Assembly: GCA_963989385.1 (NCBI GenBank)
Contig: OZ022509.1
Location: forward strand, 55,719,431-55,783,430
Source of the DNA: Ctena decussata
Lineage: Eukaryota; Mollusca; Bivalvia; Lucinida; Lucinidae
Length of the DNA stretch: 64,000 nucleotides
Reading direction: 5' to 3'
The position numbers were made by a program, and so were the translations under genes. Below are positions 12,294-22,455 of the stretch, in pieces. The notes beneath the pieces are model-generated. The model was given only the letters and a program-made list of their open reading frames with translations. It did no database searches and had not been told where the DNA came from. Numbering within the stretch: the stretch's first letter is position 1; every line of letters begins with the position of its first letter.

Positions 12294-12655
12294 AACGTGA
12301 TCGTTAAATGCAGCAGATTTAGAATAAAACCATTTATCCAGATTCTAATATTTTCGATTTTCGAAAAGCGTGAATATCTGTGAACTTTTGTGATTTCTTT
12401 TTCATACCGTACTCACTCACATAAATGTGGGTAATTGTGACAGGGATGTGCCCTTATAATGTCCACATTTACGAAGAAATTGAGGATGCATATTGCCACA
12501 GGGTTGTCTGTGCGTACATCCGTGCGTCCTTTCGTCATGCTTTTTAATGCGTGTCAAATTTTGAGAACCGTGCATGCTAAAAGTTTGAAATTTCACATAG
12601 ATTTAGCATTTTGAGTTGCCAGAGTTGTCTCTTCTTTTGGCGTTGTGGTCCTTTG

Positions 12656-12686
<31 letters not shown>
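12656..12686. repeat. Poly-A tract
   Basis: About 31 consecutive A bases. Confidence 0.95.
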
Positions 12687-12687
<1 letters not shown>

Positions 12688-12792
12688 ATCATAATGAAAT
12701 ATTCTTAGCAAAATGCGTCAAAATGTATTTGAGCTTGGAAAATGAATTGATTGACTTTTGAAGGAATTTACTGTTTCCCTTTTTTTTATTAA

Positions 12793-14043
12793 AGGGGCAT
12801 TTACACTATAACGAATTGGCCCAGCGTATGCCAGCGAACGGAGATATTTTGGCGTTCGCTGACATACGTTGGCACACGCTGAAGTCTGTTAGCTCATCGC
12901 TTTAAGTTCGTTTTAAGTTCGTTGACGTACGTTCGCGTACGTTGTTGTTTGCTCAGTTCGTCGAAAATTTTTGTGCATGCACAAAATTTTTCGACGTATG
13001 CCAACGAACAGCCCATACGCAGCGGGTTCGTTCGATGAACGCAGTTCGAACGGTTTGTTCGTTCGCAGTAAGACAACGGTTCGTTACCTCTACGGTGGCA
13101 TTCGTCCAACCAAATTGTGGTCACTTCTTAACGAACTTCTCACGTATTAACAACGTATGATTACGATGCGTCAACCTATCATTACCGTTGCTGCTGCGAC
13201 TTCCAAACGTTTAAGTTCCGTGCTTGGCGTGCTTTAACTTACGAGTACCGTATAGGTAGCGTTCGACTTGCGTTTTTGTACATAGGATTGTTGACCTACC
13301 TATTTGAGTATATAAAAACATACTTCAGTGCCACTTCCACCGTTCTGGTTAGTAGCTCGAACAGTAACGATATATATAGAGTGTGCAGCGAGACTACGGC
13401 GCCAATATATTCTGGCTGTGCTACAGCACGATAGCTTCCAAACAGAAATTGCATTGCATATCTATATTGGAGGCAATTTAGGAATGGGATGAAGCAGGCA
13501 GTTGAGGCATGAGATGAAGCACCAACATCTCTGCTGGTGGTGGCTGGTGGTGAAGGAGACCTTGATCGAGATTTTTGCGAGTCCTGAGGTGTGTTTATTT
13601 CATCATGTAGTGGAGCTGCGGGTGGAGGCGATGGGGATTCTGCCTTTTTTTCCCTGCCTCTGCCCCCGGAGAATTTCTTCGCGTGCGTCTCTTGGCCATC
13701 TTCTAGTACATATACCTGTAAGTTACGTGATCGGTTCGAATACGCACACTAAACGCAGAGCGCACGCAGAGAGCACGTAAAACACGTTAGACGTTCGTTG
13801 AGGGATCGTTGACATTCGTTGATATTCGTTTCGCATTCGCTCTGGTTCGTTAATATGTAGTTATTCATACGTTATGAACTCGTTCTGGTGTCGTTTCAAA
13901 TTCGTTTTCAGACCGTTATGTTTGGCTCCGTTGAACACATTCGTCGGGTTTTTGTACGTATTTGTGCATATTCGAGCTTTGTCAATTTTTTGCAATTCGT
14001 TCACGGTACGTTCACTCAATTCGTTATAGTGTAAAGGGGCCTT
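12793..14043. mobile_element. Non-autonomous PIF/Harbinger-like DNA transposon
   Basis: The terminal inverted repeats share CATTTACACTATAACGAATT on the left and its partner AATTCGTTATAGTGTAAAGG on the right. Both ends are bounded by TAA, a 3-bp duplication of the TWA type that PIF/Harbinger elements use. The interior is rich in GTTCG/CGAAC and contains a perfect hairpin at about 12959-12996. On the - strand near 13700-13480 a decayed frame starts MAKRRTRRNSPG, shifts frame at a 7-A run, and continues as a Pro/Ser-rich stretch, which suggests a coding remnant rather than a built-from-scratch MITE. No transposase catalytic domain is seen. Confidence 0.75.
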
Positions 14044-14261
14044 AAAATATGGTCCTTTGAAAATTTTGGCATATCAAACTTGTCATCCAGATGTCTCAAA
14101 AAGAATAGGACGTGCCTTTATTAGAGACAGTATGATATTTATACCGTGTTTAAGGAAACAATTATTTAAGGATTGATTTGACAATTAAGTAAAATGTTGG
14201 AAGTGATAAGAGAGCTAAATGAAAATCGTATTCGCGCAAACTATTTGGACAAAATTCCTTA

Positions 14262-14328
14262 GCAAACTGTGAAAACCCAGATCAGACTGCTCCTCATGAG
14301 CAGTCTGATCAGGGTTTGCCCTGTTTGC
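14262..14328. repeat. 67-nt palindrome, family C, copy 2
   Basis: The arms begin GCAAAC and the core is CAGACTGCTC-CTCAT-GAGCAGTCTG. Outer arms are slightly diverged. Confidence 0.85.
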
Positions 14329-14390
14329 AGTTCTGATAGATCTAATCATGATATCGTAATTGCGCAAACTGTTGGGACAAGGTAGGTACA

Positions 14391-14765
14391 GCCCCGGATC
14401 CAGGGGGTGGGCTTTGGGGCTGCAGCCCCGCCAGTTGGCCTCTGTGTTATGTATAACATGTAGTCCGCCAGATAATAAGAAGCATCTGATGACAGTTTTA
14501 GAAAAAATATCCAATGTGGTTAGATCAAAATATACAAAATATATGTTGTGAAATCTCATTAGAATCGCCTCGGGGAGGCGATTCTAATGAGATATCAAAA
14601 CATACATTTCAAGGTAAAAATATATAAAAAAATTCTCTTGAAATTGAACCATTAATATGTCATATTTTCAAGCCCTCTCCCCCACACAACTACGTTTCGG
14701 CACCTCCCAGCCCCACCAGTTATCCAGAGCCCCACCAGTACGTGATGGGGTGGATCCGGGCCTGA
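14391..14765. mobile_element. hAT-like MITE with an inner perfect hairpin
   Basis: The ends are CAGCCCCGGATCCA and, inverted, CAGGCCCGGATCCA. Both flanks carry an AGGTARG-like stretch that could be an imperfect 8-bp duplication. Inside, at 14553-14591, is an 18-bp perfect stem (TCTCATTAGAATCGCCTC) with a GGG loop. No coding remnant is seen. Confidence 0.6.
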
Positions 14766-15334
14766 GGTAAGACAGCTCCTCGGGACTCAGTGCACTATTT
14801 GCAGTTGTGACAGGACTAGTCTTAATATATTGCCAGCCGGTAGAATCATCTCGATGAAACTTTATGTTCATAATGTCTCAGGGTTTAGAGATTCAGAATA
14901 GGCCTAAATGTATGTTTAGGAAACTCGGATACTTTTCGTTTTGTTTAAACATAGAATATTCTCTATTTTATATACATTACAATCTTCTTAAGGACATTTA
15001 GGACAGTTTCTTTGTTAGACGTACACAATGAGTATAAAACGAATGGCACTCGGCGTCACCGGGCGCAGGGAGGGGTGGGGTGGGGTAGGTCGCCGGTGAA
15101 GGTGAGGTGGATGGTGGAGGATATAAACAGTAGTCAGATCGTATGGACACAAAACTTTCCTTTATTCCAAATATTTTATTCAACAGTTGGCAAACATATA
15201 GAACGAACTAGAGATTTTCAAACGTAATAAGTGTATAAGAAGTACAGACGCCAAGTTTAATAGAAATTTGAAAAAAAGCTGTGTGCAGTAAGACTACAAA
15301 GACAAACTTTACAGTAAGGATTACCAATATAAGT

Positions 15335-15442
15335 ATGGAAAAGGTGTTAAAAAACCGAGGAGTAGCTAGAAGTGGGCGTATTCCTAAGTTAAGCATGCAG
15401 GAGCTGGTGTCAGTTGTCAATCAAAGATACGAGAAATCTTTG
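15335..15442 (+). CDS. Gene 1, coding exon 1 (unnamed protein, start exon)
   Basis: Begins at ATG 15335; the first upstream in-frame stop is TGA at 15269, so this is the natural first ATG. It encodes 36 residues (start MEKVLKNRGVARSGRIP, end NQRYEKSL) and finishes at a consensus donor, TTG|GTAAGT. The sequence is basic, then amphipathic. It links in phase 0 to exon 2. It is too short to be convincing on its own. Support comes from the consecutive phase-0 junctions and the strong splice sites. Introns upstream in the 5' UTR cannot be excluded. I recognise no family. Confidence 0.7.
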
Positions 15443-15502
15443 GTAAGTGTTTGAGTTAGGGTTCTTCTTCATTGGCAGCGAAGAACAAAGTATTGACTAT
15501 AT

Positions 15503-15730
15503 GAGCTGCGGCTCGAGAATACCAACAAAGGGGCATCTGCACCCAGCGAAGACTCAGATAAGCCTTGGCATCCGCCCAGTCTGATCAGAGTCTTCGCTGT
15601 GCGCATGGTGGTAGCTATGACACGTAGCTGCCCTTTAAGCGCTTAGCGAAGAGTCTGTTTAGACTTGGCGGATGATCTGAGTCTGCGCTGGGCGCACAAC
15701 CACTTTGTTGGTTTTGTCGCGTCGCGGCTT
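15503..15730. repeat. Palindromic MITE, family R, copy 4 (intron 1 of gene 1)
   Basis: Ends GAGCTGCGGCTCGAG and GTCGCGTCGCGGCTT. The arms hold AGCCTTGGCATCCGCCCAGT and a partial complement. It sits 60 bases past the exon 1 donor. A single ACGTTGATTCAAC hairpin, related to the element at 16365, follows at about 15768-15810. Confidence 0.85.
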
Positions 15731-16042
15731 ATATATATCATTAGGCATACCGCTTGAATAAACAGTGAATCAACGTTGATTCAATGTTGATTCAACGTTG
15801 TTAGCCTGCTGGAGTGACTATACTACCATGATTACAGTAGTGTCAGCCTTAGCAAACTGATAGTTCCTCAGTAAGTGAAACAGGTTTGCTGTGGCAATGG
15901 ACTAATGACTAACACTAATATTCTGCATTTGTACATGTACCCTTGAATAATACATGTATAACACTCTGTGATTTAATTGTATATGTTTAAAATATAACAA
16001 GCTTGACTAACATTTTCAGACAACTAAAATCTGCTTCCATAG

Positions 16043-16171
16043 CAACAATCAAGCGAATTGATGGCAGTTGCTATAGCCCAGCATACCAGCTTAGAGGATG
16101 CAAGACGTACACAAAGACGTCTATCGGCGCTATTGCTTACTGACGTACAGACGGACAAACAGAGATTTCCA
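16043..16171 (+). CDS. Gene 1, coding exon 2
   Basis: 43 codons between acceptor CTTCCATAG and donor CCA|GTAAGT, phase 0 at both ends. The product is QQSSELMAVAIAQHTSLEDA continuing to TDKQRFP, and reads as an alpha-helical, Ala/Leu/Arg-rich segment. An alternative acceptor 25 bases upstream (TTTTCAG) would introduce an in-frame stop after 13 codons, which favours the acceptor chosen here. With exon 1 it would form residues 37-79 of the assembled protein. Confidence 0.7.
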
Positions 16172-16364
16172 GTAAGTCAAACGGACACGAGTTTATCAGC
16201 GCTTGAGCACCATATTGCACCTTTATATGCGAAAGTTGTCATCTTTCCTGGTCACATCTGAACGGCGGTTGGCACCATGTCATCAGGGAACTGTCAAAAA
16301 GCAGCTATCGACAAGACGCCTGGTAAACGCACCATTCCATTCCCACCTGGATATAACAAATAAT

Positions 16365-16850
16365 TGATATAACAAATAATTGGGCACACAACGTTGAATC
16401 AACACTGAATCAACCTTGATTCAACGTTCAACAAATAGGCCATTGAGTCGAATAGCACTGTTTTGTTTTGGCTAACGATATAATAATGAATTGAATCGCG
16501 ACACGAGAAAAACCAACAAAGTGGCTGTGCACCCAGCGCAGACTCAGATCAGCATAGGCGTCCGCCCAGTCTAATCAGACTCTTCGCTAAGCGTTTAAAA
16601 GGGTAGCTGAGGGTCTAATCTACCTACATGCGGACAGCAAAAACTCTGATCAGACTGGGCGGATGCCCAGGCTGGTCTGAGTCTGCGCTGGGCGCAAAAC
16701 CACTTTGTTGGTTTTCTCGTGTCGCGGCTCAAATATTATATCGTTAGCCAAAACAAAACTGCTATTCGACTCATGGGCCTATTTGTTGAACGTTGAATCA
16801 AGGTTGATTTAGTGTTGATTCAACATTGTGTGCCCAGTGGGTTTACAAAG
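16365..16850. repeat. Foldback element interrupted by a second foldback
   Basis: The outer element has inverted arms at about 16375-16490 and 16733-16845, each with GGGCACACAAYGTTGAATC and TTTTGTTTTGGCTAACGATA. Family R copy 5 (16493-16730) sits exactly at its centre. Just outside, GATATAACAAATAATT is present twice in tandem (about 16353-16380). Smaller members of the outer family are at 15768-15810 and 26508-26608. Confidence 0.85.
16493..16730. repeat. Palindromic MITE, family R, copy 5
   Basis: A well-preserved copy: inverted ends TCGCGACACGAGAAAAACC, arms CAAAGTGGCTGTGCACCCAG, and a centre containing TAGCTGAGGGTCTAATCTAC. Confidence 0.9.
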
Positions 16851-17209
16851 CTAAAATTTTGTACTATTATACTTTACATTTGTACATACATACAGGCCGA
16901 AGAGAGTTGTTATATTTTGCCTATGATTGCTTCATAATTTCCGAGTGGGAATGGAATTGCACTTTACCAGTCGTGTAAAAAAAGACGACATATTTACTTA
17001 ACTGTTATAATACTAATTAAAAAAGTCACAATATATGATATTGCTTAGGATAGTCTTTGTGATGTTTGACGTCAAGGTGGTCATTTGCAATGTTTTGTGT
17101 GCGAGATTGAAATTGCCGTCGCCACCGGTTGCTCATTTGGTCGACGTCCCAGAAGTGTTAGGGTCGAGTCGGGTAACTTCTGACAGCGGGTAAATTCGGA
17201 CATACCCTT

Positions 17210-17276
17210 GCAAGCAGTGAAAATCCAGATGAGACGGCTCATAATGAGCCGTCTCACCAGGATTTTCACTGTTTGC
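17210..17276. repeat. 67-nt palindrome, family C, copy 3 (intron 2 of gene 1)
   Basis: 32-nt arms and a TAA centre. Both arms carry GTGAAAATCC in place of GTGTAGATCC, and GAGACGGCTCA in place of CAGACTGCTCC, so the two arms share the same changes. Confidence 0.9.
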
Positions 17277-19160
17277 CCGATTAATTTTGCTTTAATTCCA
17301 AACAACTGACATTTGAAGGAAAGAATGCCACTGTCCGAATTTACCCGTTGTCCGAATTTACACGACTTTACCCTAATGAGTCTAGCGCAGCATAAGTCTG
17401 ACATTACGCATCGTGCAAGTTTTAAGTCTCATCCGAAAGACAAAGTTAATTATGAAGACCGAACTCGCTAACTCAGCAGTGTCTCGCTGGGTCTTCTGCT
17501 GCAATGTAAAACAGGATGGGCGAAAGAGTTGACTGCGCGGATCTACTTTCCCAGTACTGGCACGTGTTGTATGTTCACCTTTCTCATGACGCATTATCTT
17601 TTCTTCTCATTATTTTTTTCCTTATTTGTTTATTTGAAACACTACTGATTACCCCAAAACAATAAACATTTCGTGACTTACGTTACCGATACAGATGCCA
17701 ATTTTTGTTTTATGAATATTTAATTCAATCTGTATTTAAATAATGAAATATTTGATTACAGGTTAAATCTGTTAAGGGCGTAATAGAGACTCATTGCTAA
17801 TTGAAATTTTGCACTAAAGATACAATTATGTTAAAATATTTAAGATTGAATGACCTATGTGAAATGTGAACCGCGACGAAAAAAAAGATGATATTGTGGT
17901 TAAACCGGCGAACAGTGGGGACTGCACTGGATATTGTATAGCGCGACAGGATATTTAACAGAATTACGCGACGGTTGGAATAAGTCGTAATTGCTCGCAA
18001 TCGTTTTCTCATGATTCTTATAAAGCACCTGAGAAGACGCGTACTTATCTGCTCTGCTAAACAGCTCAAGAGCATACTTTTTGTTATAAAGCCCCATGTT
18101 TCAGGGAGGGTCCATATCTAGTGTTCTTGAACAGTGAAGGCTCTGCTGATCAGGCTGCGGAGGTGCTGTACGCATGTTCTGTATGTTACCTTTTTGCGTG
18201 CCTCGCACAAATTGTTTTTATAGATCAAGAATGATCAAAATGAAATTATTTAAAATCAAGGATCATCTGTAGTTTCAAAATGGATTGACAAGATACGAAC
18301 AGCGTTGCGTGTTAATTTTGATTCAGACAATAACGTTCTTGTGGCACGCTATTTTCGTATCTTTAGCACAGACTGATAAACATCAGGGTATACCGAATAT
18401 CAATAAAGGTCATCCTTTTGTTGTTTTCAAACATTTAATTTCAGAAATAATAGGTGCACACCCTTCTTACACGACAGTACTCCATGACAAATAAATGCAC
18501 TTAAAAGTTCTTGAACTTTTTCCACGAAAGACAGTCATGAACTAGATGGCAAGCTGAAGTGCAAAACTTAATCGCAATTATGTTAGCCCCCCCCCCACAC
18601 ACACCCCCACACCCCCCCCCCCACACCCCCGAAATATTGGGACTCTTGGTCTACTTTTATTTGAATGGTATCTTATACGAGTCCCTTATGCTAAGGCATC
18701 TATTCGTGTATTTAAAATGTTTCCTATTATAAATTACCAAATGGGAAAAGATAACCTGTCTTGTTGAGCGAACAGTGAAAGCCAGACTGCAACTGTCTTG
18801 GACGAGTTAATGAGTTCGGGCTGCTAACAGGTGACTCCTGTAACAAGCTCCGGAGCAATTATCTGTTCGCTATACATATACACCTGGGTTTGTTTCCTTG
18901 CACAGGCAGGATCAGCCTAACAAGGTGCGCAGTTGCTGTTTGTCTTTGCTGTTCTGATATTCTTTTACTTTCTTTTTTTTCTGTGGATGCTAGAATGACA
19001 GCATTTTCATTGTTGTCCCTTTTTAGCGGTATCTACAGTTTTAAAATGGCGACGTTTTTCCCCGAAAACAACTATCTCTTGAGACCTTTTAGATCTGAAG
19101 TCACATTTTGTCCGCATTGCGAAAATGATAGCATGCTCAACTTTAATAAAAGGAAAAATA
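17277..19160. other. Intron 2 of gene 1, no further exon found
   Basis: AT-rich, with a C/CA low-complexity tract at 18588-18630. Frames at 17081-17594, 17797-18097 and 18890-19216 show no family signature. A small missed exon cannot be excluded. Confidence 0.45.
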
Positions 19161-19165
19161 TATCT

Positions 19166-19530
19166 GTGGACGTTTTGATTTTAACGGAAAAAGCGTCGTT
19201 GTTTACAGCATTTTGATTTCAATCGAAAAAGCGTCGTTGTTTACGTTTATTTACATTTCAGCGGAAAAAGCGTCCCTGTTTACGTTTATTTACATTTCAG
19301 TGGAAAAGGTGTCGCTGTTTATAAACATTTGACTACAGTGGAAAAGGCTTCGCTGTTTATAAACATTTTGATTTGAGCGTCGCTGTTTATACGTTCATTT
19401 TAATTTCAGCGGAAAAAGCGTCACTGTTCATAAACACCGGCTTTGATTTTAGCAGAAAAAAAAGCGTCAGCGGAGAAAGCGTTGCTGTTTATAACTATTA
19501 ACAGCGACGCTTTTTCAGCTAAAATCAAAC
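19166..19530. repeat. Minisatellite in intron 2 of gene 1
   Basis: About seven to eight imperfect copies of a 40-50-base unit containing TTTCAGCGGAAAAAGCGTCG and CTGTTTA. The last copy is inverted, forming a hairpin around 19443-19525 (GATTTTAGC against GCTAAAATC). Confidence 0.85.
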
Positions 19531-19772
19531 TGTCCGCAGATTTTCTTTTATTATTTAATTTTCTTCTGCTATGGATGCTTATATTTTCCTTAATTCGGGG
19601 AAAAATACTGACAGCAAACAATGCAAAATATAGATAAACTTGAGTCTCCACTTAATACTTGCAACGTTTCAAAAATAAATAAATTAATAAGTATATAATA
19701 AAAATATTTTTAAAAAGTAAATAAACAATAAATAGAATAAATAGAAATACATGTAAATCATTTTATTTTCAG

Positions 19773-19940
19773 TTACGACGTCAGATAGTACCTCAAGGTT
19801 TCTGCTATGTGTGCAGCCGTATCGACCCGGGCGGTCTGTTCAGGCGCCCAAACAGCTACATGTTTAGAAAGGGGTTCTTTACAGCCTGTGAACACTTTCC
19901 GAAAGCTCCCTACACAACATTCATTGAAGAAAATGGCGAG
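19773..19940 (+). CDS. Gene 1, coding exon 3 (Cys-bearing segment)
   Basis: 56 codons, phase 0, between a textbook acceptor (TTTTATTTTCAG) and donor GAG|GTATTC. It reads LRRQIVPQGFCYVCSRIDPG and onward to FIEENGE, residues 80-135 of the assembled protein. Cys 90 and 93 form a CxxC pair, with another Cys at 118. The mixture of Gly, Pro, aromatic and Arg residues looks like a folded, conserved module. A longer overlapping frame (19807-20193) is out of phase and reads through the donor, so I do not use it. The donor is weaker than those of exons 1 and 2. Confidence 0.7.
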
Positions 19941-20102
19941 GTATTCCTTCAGTTCTTATTATACTCTTTCACTTCTAAACGTACGATTTCTATCCTTCTC
20001 TGAATATGGACATCTTTATATAATTATTTTTATTACATGTACAACAAGACGGGTATTTGACCAACAGTGCCCGTTATTGTTGTTTTTTATGTTTTGTTGG
20101 TT

Positions 20103-20212
20103 TACATACACAGCTATGGTCATGTCGGGACGGCCAGTTAACTTAATCGCATTGCATGTATTCCTAGGCAGGCTTAGACCTCCTAAGTGGTAAACCAGTG
20201 GAAGTGCACATG
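20103..20212 (-). repeat. 3' fragment of SINE family 1
   Basis: Reverse-complement match to the body of the 275-bp SINE (ATGGTCATGTCGG, CCTAGGCAGGCTTAGACCTC). It is head-less and diverged. A hairpin of AAATTGAAGAAATCAC with its complement lies at about 20470-20550. Confidence 0.7.
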
Positions 20213-22412
20213 CCATAAAGGGGTGGGGGTGAGTTAATGTAGCTACATGTAGTTAATTATATTTTCTGTCTGTAAGGGTAGGCACTGCGATTGTGATTGG
20301 AGTTGATGGTCAACCTGGCGAACACCCCTTACTGTAGTTTCAAGGAGGCTTAGACTTAAGCTTTTAACTTCTTCTTTTAGCTGCCTGTACTTCTATAATC
20401 ATTTGCTGGAACTTTTACCGTTTGCGCATTATTGAATGTGGTAACATAGTTTGAACAAGTCAGTCTACAAATTGAAGAAATCACTGTATCTGATAATCTG
20501 ATATGAATGATTATTACCATTCATATCAGATGTTGTGATTTCTTCAATTTAAGCATTTTTACCAAACGGTTCTTAGTAAAACAAAGACACGGACATATTT
20601 CATTTCAATTTCCATCTTGTTTATTATGCTTCCTTTTAATTTACCATGCATGTATCAACGTAGACAACACTCTTCAAGAATAGCTTCCCATGAAAGGTAC
20701 AAAATGACTAAGATTTAAAAAGTATTATACAGTCAGATGTCTTTTTTTGTCGCAGTTCATTGTATACATCTAGTTTTGGACCTTCTTTTAGAGTGAACGG
20801 GTACACTTTCAGGGGAAGCAACAAACGTTTTCATTTTTATCTCCCTTGTCAAAAGGGGGTCAACTCTAAAGGAAAGACCCTCGGAGCAAATTCTTTCCTT
20901 TACAAGCTACTGGTAATCCCTTTTGGAAGGGTTTCATAGCCCAGAGCATAAAAACATGGCGTTGTATCCATGCAGCTAAAAGGTCACGTATAGTCGGGGA
21001 AATGAAACGCAAAAAGGCGTCTAGAAAGTGAAAAAAATTGGCCCATCGTTCGAAAGGACAAATTTGGTATCATTTGAAAGCTTATTGTCTCTGCTTTTTC
21101 CTCCAAGGTGTTGTCGCCTTCCCAAGTGGTGCCTTAAGTCAGAAAGTGGGGAGATAACTCTGTACCCTAGAGTTCAAAGAGAAAGGTTTTAAAACCACCA
21201 CTGTCGTCTAGAAACTGCATAAGTAAGCTTGCATCATAATTAAACATTTTATGTTTACATTCTATGAACTCTTATTACTGTGCAACTGAAACAATTGACA
21301 TTTGCTTTTTTAAATATGGTCACTTCGAGCAAAAAATGAGGGTGTTCTGACACAAATACATTACGTGACCAAAAGAAAACCTTAATAATGTCCCAATTAC
21401 TTATTTTTTGGCAAATTTTGAAGAGGAAATCACTTCAAATATGTAAGTTTGATAACCGTTGTAAGTACAATGCAGATTATAAAAAAAAAGTAATCGTTCA
21501 AGTAATAATAGATATAAATTTCAGCAATATACGTTACATTTGCTTACAACAAAATTTACTTCATTGAATATATAGAAGAAAAGAATGCATTAGAACTCTT
21601 TAGTTACAGATGTATAAAAACATTATTCCTTTCTAAACATAATTAAATATTGTTTACAGCTTGTTCCTATTACAGACATGATAAGGAAGCGCCACTAATA
21701 AGTATCTACGCGCCTGGGCGTAGACAGTATAAAGTTAGGTTTTCGATCATACTTTAGCCTGGTGTTTGCGCTTCTGTTCCTTTCGGTTTTAAGAGCGGGA
21801 TGTAGGATTTGATTGTATTAAATCCTGATCATTGCCTATCTTTTAACTGTCCAGTCTGATCAGTTTTTATTGTCAAAATTACTGACGAATTTATAAAATG
21901 AAAATTGTTAATTATTTTTACTTATACATGTGCTTCGTTAATGTATGATTTGTCGCTATTGCAGTTCAAAACATCTTTAGTCATTTTAACACCTGTCTGC
22001 TGCAATGCAATTTTGAGCGCCAATACGTAGAATATTATATAACTGTTACACGAAGCAACTTTTCAAACGTTTCACAATGGTAACGTATTTAAAATATTAA
22101 GTGTTACTTAAATGCATTTAAGTGATGCAGAATTGTTTTCTTTTCATGTGGATCATCTTATAATTTTGAGTCTGTCAGTGCAGAAGCACAGTTACTGTTA
22201 TACTTATCTATGGGCCAAAGTGCCATTTGTCTAGAACTGAAGCAATATTTGCATTATACGTTACCTTATATTGTTTTTTATTCTCAGTTATTAAAGGCAT
22301 GAGCCAATTGTCTAACTTTTGCAGTATTATTTTTCCATCACCTTTCACGTTGTTAAATGCAGAGTTTCTGTATGATTTTTGTGAGCATGAAGTCTTCCCG
22401 GTATAATTCCAG

Positions 22413-22455
<43 letters not shown>

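Noticed and set aside
13502..13780. 92-codon + strand frame
   Set aside because: Antisense to the better-looking decayed frame of the Harbinger-like element.
19807..20193. 128-codon open frame overlapping exon 3 of gene 1
   Set aside because: It is out of phase with the exon chain and reads through the donor into an intronic SINE fragment.
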